A stretch of 64,000 nucleotides of DNA from Beta vulgaris subsp. vulgaris (Eukaryota > Streptophyta > Magnoliopsida > Caryophyllales > Amaranthaceae), in the NCBI RefSeq assembly GCF_026745355.1, contig NC_079204.1, positions 2,829,603 through 2,893,602 on the forward strand. Direction: 5' to 3'. The translations under genes were made by a program, and so were the position numbers. The notes below the pieces were generated by a model, which saw only the letters and a program-made list of their open reading frames with translations, was not told the DNA's origin and did not search any database. Of this stretch, positions 36,311-49,824 are shown piece after piece; the first letter of the stretch is position 1, and the number at the start of each line of letters is the position of its first letter.

Positions 36311-36780
36311 TTCTAGTTGAAGAGGCTTGCAAATCTTTAAACAAACATTGTACCGTTTTTAAAAAATATTAGAGCTCAAAGTCTAACTTTAACGAAACAA
36401 TTATAAACATAATTTGCAATAAGACTGTTCATTAATATTGTCCAACACAATGTCCCTATATTTTTCTTGCTCTTTCCAAAAACCTTTTAAGGGCATTTGG
36501 TCGGAGGTCTTGTGAAAAGGGTAAGAGAATCAAGTAATCTGATTCTCTAATCCCTTAGTTGTTGTTTGTTTGCACATTATGATGATATCATTTACCCTCA
36601 AAGTCCTCTACTTTCATTTCCCCACTCCCCTAGGATTTCACTTACCCTTTCTTTGACTCAATCTTGATCATCTCCTTAACCACCCAACCACCACCACCAC
36701 CCATCCGCAACCCGACCCGACCAGGCGATTACCATAACCCAACCCGACGACCGCAAGCAGACCTGATACCTCTAATAATG

Positions 36781-36950
36781 GTGAAAAGTTGTGTTTGGTG
36801 AATTAGTGTTTAAAGTAGATTTTGGTGTTTGAATTGTTGTTTGGAAAAGTTATAATATTAATTTTTGGGTAGAGGTAGCTTTTGAAAATTGAATATAGTT
36901 TATTTTTTGTCAAAACTAACGGTGAATTTTACCAAACACTAATTTTTCAC
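36781..36950. mobile_element. Small MITE with GTGAAAA termini, 170 bp
   Basis: The left end GTGAAAAGTTGTGTTTGGTG matches the reverse complement of the right end, GTGAAAAATTAGTGTTTGGT, with a small gap. The TGTTTGG core is common in hAT- and PIF-type MITEs. The target duplication is unclear, so the class is not assigned. Confidence 0.5.
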
Positions 36951-37351
36951 AGTCATACTCTATAACTAATATTTAACAGCTAACAGCTACTAAACCAGCT
37001 AATAACTAATACAATAACTACTTTTGTCGAATTAGCCCTAAGTGAATGACACAATATTTTTTTTTTTTTTGCACAACATAAAATGAGAGCACACAGAAAC
37101 CAACTTTCTAGGGAGGCCGCGGTGTTGTAGATTTTCTGTTTTTGTAGACACCAGGATCTGTAATTCGTGGATGGGATCACCACTTTATCAAGTTATTAAT
37201 TGTGTTCTAACTACTAAGATTAACACCTTAAACTTTAAAGCAGTCAATTTCTGTGGTCTTTTTCCCAGCTTCTGCCTATCTATGTACTATGGTCTCAGTT
37301 TTGTTACGATTGTCTGGTTGATAGTTTTGTTACCAAATAAGACCTTGTTGG

Positions 37352-37352
<1 letters not shown>

Positions 37353-37431
<79 letters not shown>
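37353..37431. repeat. (TA)n microsatellite
   Basis: About 39 uninterrupted TA dinucleotides. Confidence 0.95.
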
Positions 37432-37437
<6 letters not shown>

Positions 37438-38304
37438 GTTAATATTTAGGAAATAATCAGTTGTGAGCTAAAAATTAGATAACGAGAAAAGACATGATTA
37501 TTGTACTTGTAGACAAAACTTTGTAAATATATTACTCCCAGTATTAACATGAAGTTATTTTATTTTACAATATTGACACTATTTAAAGTCAAATAAGTTT
37601 TTTCTAATATATAAAAAAAGAAAAGAATGTGAGGTATTACTTGGTTCATCTTAATTAATGAGTTTATTAAAAAAAGTATCAAACTTGTACAACTTTTACT
37701 AATACTCCATATAACTAAAGATATTGATGATACAAAATGTACATTGATAATACCCCCTCTTCCAAACCCATACACACGCAATTTTTTTTATATCCACCAC
37801 TTACCCAGTATCCATGATGTGTGCAATTCCAGCATCCATGCTCGACAACCTGCCTCCCTCTTGATTGCATATCCAACACCCCACCTATATCCACCAACGG
37901 CCTCAAATTCGCCTCATATGTGCCTAGTCGTTTAGTACTGGAGGTGTATGGTTTATGTTTCAACTATCCAAATTTCTTATATTAAAAGGTTTAATATACC
38001 TATGTAAATGTACAAAGGTTTAGATTTTTAGGCTAATGTCCATTAATATTTTATTTGTGCTTGGGAAATATATATTTACATAAATAACAATATTACATGA
38101 AATTTAGATCCTAGGTCAAAGCAGACGACTGTGGTGCGTGACAGATATGACTTTTGACATAAAAAAAGCTCAAAATCTATCAAAGGCCCACACACTCATA
38201 CCAATAAACAAATAAGTTGCGAAATCCACTAAATTATACCCACCTGCCATCTTTAGCAATTGAGATATAGTTTCGAAGAATGGTGGGAGGGAGTATATAC
38301 ATTA

Positions 38305-38563
38305 CTCCATCCGTTTCATTTGAATGGTTACACTTTGATATTTTACACTATTCACAAATTTCACTTTCACCATCATTTGTGATTTATACACAGATGAAAA
38401 TATAGTCATATAGGATGTTGTTAGATTCATCATAACATGTATTTTATTAATATATATTTTTGATGATTTTTATAAATACAAAACTAAAGATATATGTCCT
38501 CAAAGTTTTACATTAACATGCGTGAAAAGTGTAAGGGTGTAGATTAAAATGAAATGGAGAGAG
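38305..38563. mobile_element. Stowaway-like MITE, 259 bp, upstream of AK-HSDH
   Basis: TA on both sides. Left end CTCCATCCGTTTCATTTGAA; right end in reverse complement CTCTCTCCATTTCATTTTAA. It has the same length and interior as the copy at 12561-12819. It ends 251 bases before the AK-HSDH start codon, so it occupies the proximal promoter. Confidence 0.8.
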
Positions 38564-38814
38564 TACTATGTATTAGCCATATATTCTCTACTATTAAAAT
38601 CTTTTATCATTTATACCCTTTGATTCAATTGAAAAGCTCAACGTTTTTTAGTTTTTGGTTTGGACTTTGGCGCAGTATCTCATTGTTTCGTTGCCCACCA
38701 TTAAACCAAAAACACACACACACATACACGACTTTTAGGCTTTTCAGCCGTCAAATACCAAAAAAAAAAAACATCAAAACAAGCTGCAAAAGCAAAACCC
38801 AAACTACAACAGTC

Positions 38815-41800
38815 ATGGCGCTCTCTTCCTCGATTTCTTCAACCTCCTCTAATGGCGTCTTCTCCAACACATTGTCTCGCTCTCATATCAAACTCTCCAC
38901 ATTCTTTCTTCCTTCTTCTACTCGTCCTTCTCTCTCCTCTTTCCCAAGGTCTTTTATTTTTTGTTACATTTGATTCGTACATTTAAGATTCTAATCTCAT
39001 ATATTCTGTAATTTAACCTTGTTTCTTTGTTCATTTGTGGAAATTGATTTTTGATTTGTGTTGTGTGCTTAATTTGTGAAATTATTTTGTGATTCGAGGT
39101 TGTTACTGGTGCATGTGAGGTAAATTGATTAATTAATTTGAGTAAAGTTGCTTTTAGAATGCCTAATTTGGATGTGGAATCTGCTTTTTTTGTTGATTAA
39201 TTTTGAATATTCCGATGTCAGATTAGCCACTAACATTATTCCTTGATGGTATGATGCATTTGGATAAAATTATGCTACTTTTTGAAAATCACATTTTAAA
39301 TAAGTTCTAATGATCTTTTTTTAATCAAAGAGTGATTCCTTGTTCTTTTTTGCTAGTTTTTTTTGTTACAATTTGTTATTTACTATATTGAACTGTCTTT
39401 TACTGGTGAAATTTCATTATTATTAATGCTCTAAGCTGATTTTTACTGATTAAAATCTGATTTTTGTTAGTTGTAAAGAACTGGGCCTATTTTTGTTAGG
39501 ATGACCTAGCTTATTGTTTTTTGAATTTTGAAATGTTTGTTTGTGTTTTGATTTTCCTGTTTGGGGTTCCCAACTTCAATTTATGATATTGGATTGTGTT
39601 TCTGTATGTCGTCTCGTCGTCAAATTCAATCTCTTGACATGGTGCTATTTCATCTTAAAGAAAATGCATTACTTTAATTTGGGTTGTTTCAGAAAGAATT
39701 TGGTTTCTCAATGGGGGAAGCGGTGGCCGTGTCCTGGTTACATTCAAGCCTCTGTCAAAGGTTAGATATGTGTCTTAGCTGTTATAGGAGTAGTAATGAA
39801 CTAGTTTTGTATTTGTGACTTGGCAGGGTGACTACTACTTTCTCCTTAGTATTACTTGTTCTTTGTTGGCAGCTACTTCTGTAGAGGGTGCGATTGATAA
39901 AATTGAACTGCCGAAAGGTGACATGTGGTCTGTTCATAAATTTGGTGGCACTTGCGTTGGAAGTTCTGACCGGATAAAGAGCGTTGCAGAAATAGTTGTG
40001 CAAGACAATTCCGAGAGGAAGTTGGTGATTGTATCTGCCATGTCAAAGGTGACTGACATGATGTATGACTCAATAAATAGGGCTCAATCACGGGACGAGT
40101 CTTTTATGTCTGCTTTGGATGTTGTTTTAGAGAAACACACGCTAACAGCAAAAGATATGTTAGAGGGTGATGATCTTCTAAGTTTCTTATCAAGGTTGCA
40201 TGACGATATCAATAATCTTAAAGCTATGCTGCGTGCAATATACATAGGTATGAAGGCTGTTCTAGGCCTCTTGTGTTTGCAGTGGAAACTGTTTCCATGA
40301 AACAACTTTTTTCAAAGCTGGTATCATATTTATCTGACTCATATGACCAATATTAACTGGTCCTCTTCTTGATGTTGGTTGTGTTCTTGACTAGCTCCCT
40401 GCTACTAGTTGGAGTATGATGTTAATGTGTTTGATAGTACATATGCCTTATTTTCATAGCATGTTGGCTGTTTGTTGTGTTACGCCCTTGCCTTTGTGCA
40501 AAAAACCACGAAGTGCATAGATTTGATGGTGTTGTAAAGTTGAGACAAGAGGCATAAATGTAGGTGAAGTTTTACGCCTTGATGAACCATGGGACATATT
40601 TCTTTTACCTAAATATACATTCTTATACATAATAGGCACAATTAAAACACACAGAGGGGAAACAAAATCTTAATATGCATCAATAGCATGATACATAAGA
40701 TAACACTAATCATATGAAGAAGAAAAAAGGTTGCTTTGTATTAAACTTGCAAGTTGCAATGCCGTTTCTTCTTAAATGGAGAAAGATTTGATATTTGTAT
40801 GATAGTCTCTCTATGCATATACAGTTATAGGCTAAAATATCCATCTCTTCTCAACTTTCTTTCACAGCTGGTCATGCAACTGAATCATTCACTGATTTCG
40901 TTGTTGGACATGGAGAATTATGGTCTGCACAGATGCTATCCCTTGTCATCAAACAGGTTTTTCTCATTAGTTATTCATTATATAGAATAATACTATTATT
41001 AATATAATTATCTTATTGATTCCAACTTCTTTATTTGGGTACCCATTTGTGATGCACAGAAAGGATATGATTGTACATGGATGGATACCAGGGAAGTCCT
41101 TGTTGTAAATCCGACAAGTTCAAATCAAGTTGATCCAGATTTTTTGGAATCTGAAAAAAGACTTGACAAATGGTTTTCCTATAACCCATCAAGTATCATT
41201 ATAGCTACTGGCTTTATAGCTAGTACTCCTCAAAGTATTCCAACTACACTTAAGAGGGATGGAAGTGACTTTTCTGCGGCTATAATGGGTGCTCTTTTTA
41301 GAGCTCGTCAAGTTACAATATGGACAGATGTAGATGGTGTTTACAGTGCTGATCCGAGAAAAGGTCTGCATTTACTAATCTGAATTTCCTTTTCCTTTTT
41401 GGAGTCTGTGTTTTGTCCTATTTGTGATGCTCTTATGAGTAAAATTCATCTTGTTTGCAGTAAGTGAAGCTGTGATACTTCACACATTGTCTTATCAAGA
41501 GGCTTGGGAGATGGTAAATTTTTACCTATTCATCAAATACTTTTAACCATGCTTGTTAAATCTTGTGGTGTAACTAACAAAATGCTATCAATATCTATTT
41601 TGTCTTGGAGCAATATATATACAAAATAATTGACTCTTACTTGACGACATGTTTGTTAGCCAATACTTCGAGTTATTTACATAGGTGATAATTTGCTTGC
41701 AGTCATACTTTGGTGCAAATGTATTACATCCTCGGACCATCATTCCTGTGATGCGGTTTGACATTCCAATTGTAATAAGAAATGTATTTAACCTGGGGGC

Positions 41801-44800
41801 TCCTGGAACAAAGATTTGTCGTCCTTCTGCTGATGAGAATGGCGAGTATCTGCAATCTCCTGTCAAAGGATTTGCCACAATCGATAATTTGGCCCTTATA
41901 AATGTGGAGGGGTAAGATAATATATTTCAGTGCAATGGATCCTTATGGTTATTTCTCTTATTCCTGTTCCCATTTAACTTGGTCTTTCCGAATTGCAATT
42001 CACAGTACTGGTATGGCTGGAGTTCCTGGTACTGCTAGTGCCATTTTCAGTGCGGTGAAGGATGTAGGGGCTAATGTTATCATGATCTCTCAGGTTATTA
42101 TCCTTCCCCTCCCCCTTCCCTCTGGAATCGTGAGATTCAAATACTATTTTTGCTTTCTGGTCATGGACCTAACAATCTAGCATTGTCATTCTATCTCAGG
42201 TCTCTTTCAGATTTCCAGTTTTCAGGGATAGAAAGATTTGTATTCTCCCACTAACATTTGCTAGGTTCAATCAATGTTGTATATTGCAGGCAAGTAGTGA
42301 ACATTCTGTGTGCTTTGCTGTGCCTGAGAAGGAAGTTGAAGTTGTGGCTGAAGCTCTGCGGTCTCGATTTAGCCAAGCTTTAGAAGCTGGACGTCTTTCT
42401 CAGGTTCCTCTTTTTCGTTTTAATCGAAGTTTTCATGCCCAATGATTTTTTTTTTTTGTATCTTATGCTCTGCTTGCTATACTCATAGAGCTATAATCTG
42501 AACTGATGGAGCTCTTCTCAGGTCGCTGTTATCCCGAATTGCAGCATTCTGGCAGCAGTTGGGCAGAAAATGGCCAGCACGCCAGGAGTTAGTGCCACTC
42601 TTTTTAACGCACTTGCTAAGGTTAGCAAATACTTCTATATATATGGATATATTCTTATTATTCATATTGATCAACTCTCTCCGTCAATGAAGTTTTAATC
42701 TTCAAATTTTTCTTTGTACTTATTTTATCTTGTGTGGCAACTTCTGTGATAATAATGCAGGCCAATATTAATATCCGTGCTATAGCACAAGGCTGTTCTG
42801 AATACAACATCACTGTAGTCGTCAAGAGGGATGATTGTATTAAAGCCCTGAGGGCTGTTCATTCCAGGTTCTATCTCTCAAGGACCACTCTTGCTGTGGG
42901 AATTATTGGGCCAGGATTGATTGGGGCAACTCTGCTTGACCAACTTCGTGATCAGGTATAATGAGATCTATCTTTAATTTTGTATTCCCTTTCAATAGCT
43001 GTTACTGTCAGAGAGTAGTCTGAAAATAGTTGAAATTTCACTCTAGAACATATTGTGGTTTGAATCTGTGACAGGCAGCTGAATTAAAGGAGAAGTTTAA
43101 CATTGATCTGCGTGTTATGGGAATCACAAGCTCAAACAAAATGCTTCTTTCTGACTTGTAAGCTGTTACTTTTTTTCCCATATCGTGTTGGAGTATCATT
43201 CATAAATTTCACATCTAACCTGTTCTAATTGAAAGGAAGGCATAGCTTTTATATTTGAATCATGGTGGAAAGTAGAACCATCAGGCTATTTTTTGGCGGT
43301 AATTTTTTTTTTTGGGGGGTGGGGAGTGGTGGGTGAGGTGGGAACGTTCATAAAGTTATGTACTTCCTCCGTTCTAAAATAAATGAAATACTTACCATTT
43401 TAGGCCGTTTCAAAATAAATGAAACGTTAATTTATTTGCTATTTACTTCTCTCTCTCTCTTTCCCTTTATCTCTCTCCTCTCCTAAATCCCTGTGCCAAT
43501 CCCCTATGTTTCATAAAGAATAGAACGGAAGAAGTATGATTTTATTTGCTGTGTAGCATGTGGAGTTTCCTTATCCATAGATGTCTTGTGAGTTCTATTG
43601 TTATTTACTATGTGCCTCTGAAGTTCTATTTTTAACTCATTTGTTATGTGCTCTGTTTCAGATCTCCCTTTTTGTCTTTTCTTCAGGAAGTACTCTTCTA
43701 GAGATATTATACTGCTTTCTATATAAATTAGTTTGTGTATGCATCTGATAGATATTGGTAATTTTGTAGTTTAATGTTATTATGCATTATCTTATCTGTA
43801 TTGTGTTCTTCATGTGAACTTTTTTTTATTCAGACGCCTGTAGATGCTTTAGGATGGAGATTCAAATGCTTGACATGCTTTTATGATCCTATATTCCTAT
43901 TATTACAAGCTAGCTGTGTACTTGCACAACATTGAAACGTCCTAAATTTGTTTGAGAAACAGGCAACTTTTGATTATTGACCATGTGGGTACTAGCAACA
44001 AATAGAGTTATTTTTTTATGCATAGATTATAAACAACCTAGAAGGTGAGGCTGGTAGGACATATCTTCTTGACCTTTCTCGTGGCTGTCAAATTTGATCT
44101 ACTATACAAGTCATATTTTTTAGCCAGTGTTACCTAATTTGCTCATCCCTTCTTCCCTGTGAGAACAAAGTTTGGAGCGTACCAATTGGTACATGGTGCA
44201 TGTCACCTTGGTACTACGGTGCTCCAGTGGACTTCTTTGACAAAACCAGGCAGCAAATCACATTTACCTACTTGTTCCAAGTTCTTACTGCATTGCATGC
44301 ACCAGCTATTCACATCTTTATTTGCACCAAAGGTCAGTTTGGTGATGGTGACTATCTACTCCTGACACACACCTTGTACACAATATCCAGCACTGTACTG
44401 ATGGATCATGTAGCATAAGTGACAAGAGTATGTGGACCTGCAATTCGTTTATCGGTTTATACCACGCCTTATAGTTAGTAAGACCACTACTGATGTAACA
44501 TGATCCTGTTATCCACTCTGTGAATGAGGGATCTGAAACAAAATACTTGTCCGTAACAAAATAGATGTTGCCTTTAAAAAAACACATTTTCCTAGGCAAG
44601 TTTTTGAAGAAGAAAGGGATAGAGAGAAAGAAATAGGGGGTCCCATGTGATAGGAGAGAGATAGAGAGAGATTGTTGCCTAAAAAGGAAGTGTAACATCT
44701 ATTTTGTTTCAACCATATTTAGAAAGTGTATCATTTATTTTGTTATGGAGGAATTAGCTATTATATCCATGGCATGACTTCACAGCTTGTATGCTAGTAT

Positions 44801-47800
44801 GTAAACCAGGACTGTCTGGGACTCTGATGTCCTTTAACAATTATGCCACTGATAAGACAATGCATTATCTTGGATGTGCTGTCATAGACCAGTGTGCTTT
44901 CAAGTCTGAAATTTTTGATGGTAGAATATCCTGGTTGGAAGAACATAATTAATACTTTAGGTTATCATGCAATCTCATACCCGTTATATCTTCTGAATGC
45001 TAGTGTCAGATCCTCGAGTCATTAAGTTTTTTGTACCCTGTTTCAATCTTTCGACTGTGTTGCTTTCTCATTTTTTCAGAAACCTTTTGCCAGATTTATG
45101 TATTGTATCTTCTTTGTTCCTTTTAGGGGTCTTGACTTGTCTAGATGGAGGGAACTCCGGAGTGAAGAAGGACAAGTAGCCAACTTGCAGAAATTTGTTC
45201 AACATGTTCATGGGAATCATTTCATCCCTAACACTGTGTTAGTAGATTGTACAGCTGACTCTTATGTTGCAAGTCATTACTATGACTGGTTGCGTAAAGG
45301 AATTCACATAATTACGCCTAACAAGAAGGCAAATTCTGGACCTCTTGATCAGGTAATGATTGATAGCTAAAATCTAAATATGGTTTGTGCTGAATTGACA
45401 AGCTTTGTAGAAGTATCATTTTCTCTGGTAGGTGATATTAGATAACTATAGGATATACTCAGTGGATTAAGGGTGTTCTTAATTTTTCTCATGCACATCT
45501 TTTTGATTCCCCCTCCCCTCCCCTCCCCTCCCCTTATATTGTTTGTTTATTTTCATACTGAGGATTGCCAACAATAATTTTGTTTGCCCTTTTAATTTTG
45601 GTATTACATTGTGTAATGTAACACAATCAGATAGTTTTCTGTCCTCTAGAATTTTTCTTTTTGGCTTTTGGTAATTGTCAGAATATCTATTAATCAATCT
45701 TCTAAAACCATTTGCAATATTTGGATAGTTGGCTAATAACCTGCTCTCTCTCGCAAAACACTGTAGTATTTGAAGTTGAGATCTCTGCAACGGCAATCCT
45801 ATACGCACTACTTTTATGAAGCTACAGTTGGTGCGGGTCTTCCAATAATTAGTACTCTAAGAGGTCTTCTTGAAACCGGCGACAAAATCTTGAGTATTGA
45901 GGGTGTATTCAGGTGAGTACTCATTTCCCTTGTTCTGCACCCCTCCCCTCGTCTCCTTAGCCCTGCCCTAAATGAATAATTGAATATGATGTGCTGGTGG
46001 AGCAAAAAAGAAGATTGAAGCTTTTTCTTTTGGAATTGTAGCATCTGCTTCTTGCAAATTCTGAATTCCATTTCTCTACTCTCATGACTGCATTTTGTTT
46101 ATCACTATTGCAGTGGGACTTTAAGCTATATATTCAACAAATTCAAAGGCGGAAGAAATTTCAGTGAGGTGGTCACTGAGGCAAAACAAGCTGGTTATAC
46201 GGAGCCTGATCCTAGGGATGATCTCTCTGGAACAGATGTTGCTAGAAAGGTAAACACACTTAACGTGAACATAGTGAAACAAATCAGGCCTCATGCTGCT
46301 CAACAGCTTCGTTTTTGCTTGTGTGGCATATGTATGATATTATATCACTGAATGATTTCTCTGAGGGATGGACCAAAATCTTGTTTGGATCTCAAATGCA
46401 TCTATTAGCAACAAGACTAATGCTGCCAAAGAACTAAGTCACCTTGCTTTCTGTCTCTCTTCTTAGCAGCTGAATGGGAAATCCCCTCAAAGGGAAACCA
46501 GTTAGGTCTAGTGTGTACTATTTCTCTCCAGTGACAAACTTACAGCTGCTGCACTTATTTAGTAACTTATCGTGGTTGGATGGAAGGAGAAAGAAGTTTT
46601 TCATAATATAAAGTAATAAGGCAACAATTGGGACAAACTATTTTTTTTTTTCCTTTGGAGTGTTCAAGTTGCTGCTCTGAATCTTCTTCATATTGATGAC
46701 TTATCATGAGACCAGTTTCTCTGGTGTGTAAAATGCTTTAAAATACTAGTATGTTACTCTGAGTACATTTTGCTAATCTTAAATAACCACCGAGTATGGA
46801 TCTGTGGGTTCTTGGGAAATTCTTTTTAAGAAAATTATTGTGCATATAATTCTTTGCACTCCTTGCTTGCTGTTTCGAGCTCAATAGTATGTTTCTTGAA
46901 GAAGATTTAATGTGACAGGTAATAATTCTAGCAAGAGAATGTGGATTGAAGCTTGAACTTTCAGATATTCCTCCAGAAAGCCTTGTGCCAGAACCACTGA
47001 GAGTAAGTTTCACTATTCTTTGAGGCTATTTTTGGCAGCGGATAATTTTTTTTCATGAACCAGTTGCTTTTGTTCTTCTGTTTGGTTTGTAAAGAAGAGA
47101 GTAATCTCACATTTTCTACCATGTTGGCAATGATTGTAATGATAGTGAATTTGAGTGGTGTTTGGTATGGGGGTTTCATATAAAAAAAAGGTTACCAAGA
47201 CTATTATTCCCTTAGATAGTGTTTCGTTGATACTCTTTGGAGTCTCCTTTCGCCTTTTCTCAGTTCCCGCCCCCTGCAAATCCCCTCTACTCTAACCCCC
47301 TCCCCCCCCCCCCCCCTGCAAGGTTTTCACAGAACCCCCCAAACTCCCTTACAGTCTACAATACGAACCCTCGACTAAACCTACACCCCAACAGCTATAG
47401 CCCGCACCCTATGGCCTATACACCTTACAACTAACCACCAACAGGCAACAACCTAGATATGGACAACCCAAGATTCCAAACTCCTATCCCGTTGAGGCAT
47501 TGACCACCTTCATAACCTAAATCCCACCACCGGCCCCACATATCATCATCAAAGCATGCGTACTCGTGCTTCACCAACAACCTTACCGACATACCTCTTT
47601 CACTACACCAGCCCACTGCTGACCCTAAAATCAGAACCATCATAATCCCACCACCATGACAGCCACCCCAACTTAATGAAACGGAGATGATTTGAGAAAG
47701 AGAGACCGTGACACATTACCGTTCATATCCTTAACAATGGCTTTGCATGGTCAAAGTCGAGTGATAAAACTCAAGATTTGGAGTTTTAATATTTGCATTT

Positions 47801-48901
47801 GACCACATTTTCGTTGACTGAAGTGGTGGTCGGTTGTAATTGAGGTCTAGTAGTTATCTGGGGATCAAGAAGTGTGACTATCTGAGGGAGACAGGAGGAA
47901 GATGATAGATAATGAGGAGGGAGAAGGGCCTTGTATTATTCCAACCAAACACAACAGTTAATTGCAGGGTATTAAACTGATCCTTTTTGTTTCCTTTATC
48001 TTTCTTGATTATCTCTTTCCTCGGTAGTGAACAGATTGGCCTCTTATATGTAATTTTGTAAAGAAAGGATCATGTCAATGTCCAAGGGAATATGACTTCA
48101 TCCACAAACATGTGTTCCTTCATGAATTTTCATGACCACTTAATATCATATCTAAGTTGTAATGGATGATAATGGAATTTTAGTATTAAACGAAGGTCAA
48201 GCATGATCATAGACATTGGGATGGGTCTTTCTGTACAGATCTACCTATATTGTTTGCACCATTTATTTTAACTTACCGAATTGGTCAGTATCTCAATATG
48301 TTTTCCGGTGAACCAAATCATCAGTCATGATAATATGGTATTGCATGGAAAAAGAAGAGTAGGGGGGAAGGGAGATGGGGAGGCAAAGCAACCTGTCTAG
48401 CTGGGTCTGACACTTGTGTTTTCCTATATAGGCTACTACATCAGCCGAGGAATTCATGGATCAGCTTCCTCAGTTTGATGATGACTGGGCAAAGAAATTA
48501 CAAGCCGCTGAAGATGCAGGGGAGGTGAGTATTCAAACTTTCATATGAAATATAGCAAATTCTGAATACGTCAAGTTTATGCTTTCACAGTTTTGTTCTC
48601 ATGCTTCTGTCTTATGTAAATTTTTTGTTAAATTGTGAAAAAATCATGTCTAAAGGTTCTAAGATATGTGGGAGTGGTGGATGTGTCCAATGAAAAGGGA
48701 CTTGTGAAGTTGAAGAGCTACAAGAAAGATCACCCATTTTCTCAGCTCTCAGGGTCGGATAATATCATCTTATTTACCACGGAGAGGTATAAGGAGCAAC
48801 CTCTTATAGTTCGGGGTCCTGGTGCTGGAGCTGAGGTTACAGCTGGTGGAGTATTCAGTGATATTTTGCGCTTGGCCTCTTACCTTGGTGCTCCTTCGTA
48901 A
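38815..48901 (+). CDS. AKHSDH: Bifunctional aspartokinase/homoserine dehydrogenase, chloroplast
   Basis: Eighteen exons: 38815-38948, 39693-39760, 39873-40247, 40868-40956, 41060-41363, 41461-41513, 41703-41911, 42006-42093, 42290-42403, 42522-42620, 42761-42955, 43075-43157, 45127-45352, 45767-45912, 46114-46249, 46919-47002, 48432-48524, 48656-48901. All junctions keep phase; 913 aa, normal for plants. Residues 1 to about 85 are a Ser/Thr-rich transit peptide. The aspartokinase domain starts at KFGGT (90-94), with ATGFIA and TLKRDGSDFSAA further on. Two ACT regulatory domains follow (about 400-550, including INVEGTGMAGVPGTA and NINIRAIAQGCSEYN). The homoserine dehydrogenase part has the NAD(P)-binding GPGLIG (561-566), the TPNKKANSG motif (667-675) and the C-terminal GPGAGAEVTAGG. 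It catalyses the first and third steps from aspartate toward threonine and methionine; this class is threonine-inhibited. Intact. Confidence 0.95.
43363..43534. mobile_element. Stowaway-like MITE in AK-HSDH intron 12
   Basis: TA-flanked. Left CTTCCTCCGTTCTAAAATAA; right in reverse complement CTTCTTCCGTTCTATTCTTT. The interior holds a CT-rich run (ctctctctctctttccctt). 172 bp, non-coding. Confidence 0.7.
44546..44754. mobile_element. Second Stowaway-like MITE in AK-HSDH intron 12
   Basis: Left CTTGTCCGTAACAAAATAGA and right in reverse complement ATTCCTCCATAACAAAATAA are imperfect inverted ends flanked by TA. Internal inverted words (acaaaatagatgtt / aacatctattttgt) support a foldback. About 209 bp; ends approximate to 2 bases. 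Confidence 0.6.
45509..45535 (+). repeat. (CCCCT)n microsatellite in AK-HSDH intron 13
   Basis: About five uninterrupted pentamers. Confidence 0.9.
47003..48431 (+). other. AK-HSDH intron 16 with a C-rich low-complexity block
   Basis: A 1429-bp intron. At 47237-47660 it is rich in ccc words, including a C run at 47301-47316. Its ends, gtgtttggtatgg near 47157 and ccaaccaaacac near 47940, form a short inverted pair that could mark an inserted element of about 800 bp. The small open frames in it are low-complexity and not supported as genes. Confidence 0.5.
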
Positions 48902-49510
48902 TCAGTGCTGGATTCTGTAGATTAGTCAGATCTGGTTTAGTTTGTAGCCTCTTGTTATCATCCACTATCAGCTTTTCTAGTTACTTACTGGAAGGGATCA
49001 TTTTCCCGATTTTCGTGTTGTTAAAGCTGTAGACTTTGTTGAATATGTTCAACTTGTAACTCATTTCGTCAGCAATGAACAAGTGATCTTGATACTGCTG
49101 AGTTTGTATAGCCTCTTGGATGTTTATAATTGGAAATTAAGCAGTCATCATCTGGAGCTAGAAGTACTCTTCTTCTGCAGACAAGCAATAAAACATGAAC
49201 ATCAATTTGATTAAAATAAGGTTCGTCCAAGCCTTATTTTGGTATTTTCAAACCCTTATGAATAACACTTTTTAATTATGTCATACACTTGACCTTAATA
49301 TTCAAGGTTCATTGTACTTTCGCCTCCCCCCCAACCAAAAAAAAAACTGTCTAATTAGTTGCTCTATTTACTTCTCTACATAGGACTAGGAATATATACT
49401 ACATTTTGAAAGGTATTTGCATGATGATATAGCAAGTGAGCACAATATTGTAGTTGAAGTTGACAAGATCTGACCATGAACAATTCTGAAAAGGTGCGTA
49501 CTAAATTCAG
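48902..49510 (+). other. AK-HSDH 3' region and short intergenic DNA
   Basis: The 3'UTR is likely the first 250-300 bases; gcaataaaacatg at about 49186 contains an AATAAA-type signal. No further feature is seen up to the tandem repeat at 49511. Confidence 0.5.
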
Positions 49511-49798
49511 CATTTCTTTTACCATGAATTATATTTCCTCCAAAAGCCGCAAAAAGTAAAAACATTGGACATCCTCAACACGAGTATTCCTAGTACATCA
49601 GTGACAAGGATAGAGTTGGCATTTCGTATTTCTTTTATCACCATGAATTATATTTCCTCCATAAGCCGCAAAAAGTAAAAACATTGGACATCCTCAACAC
49701 GAGTATTCCTAATACACCAATTACAAGAATAGAGTTGGCATTTCGTATTTCTTTTATCACCATGAATTATATTTCATCCAAAAGCCGCAAAAAGTAAA
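49511..49798. repeat. 119-bp tandem repeat, about 2.4 copies
   Basis: The phrase accatgaattatatttcctc begins at 49521, 49640 and 49759, an exact period of 119. Copies share ccgcaaaaagtaaaaacatt, ggacatcctcaacacgagta and agagttggcatttcgtattt with a few substitutions. The last partial copy stops 26 bases before the tRNA gene. Confidence 0.9.
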
Positions 49799-49813
49799 CA
49801 ATTTTAACGGCAC

Positions 49814-49820
49814 AAAAAAA
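49814..49820 (-). terminator. RNA polymerase III terminator of tRNA-Met
   Basis: Seven T residues on the minus strand begin five bases after the discriminator base, a standard pol III stop. Confidence 0.85.
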
Positions 49821-49824
49821 CTGA

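Larger units (their letters stand above)
36311..38304. other. Intergenic DNA
   Basis: Contains a small foldback (36781-36950) and a TA microsatellite (37353-37431), listed separately. The open frames around 37560-37963 on either strand have no signature. No gene was recognised. Confidence 0.5.

Noticed and set aside
44159..44418. Overlapping short frames in AK-HSDH intron 12
   Set aside because: No family motif, no start context, and located within a MITE-bearing intron.
47237..47643. Pro-rich and minus-strand frames in AK-HSDH intron 16
   Set aside because: C-run low complexity inside an intron bounded by well-supported exons.
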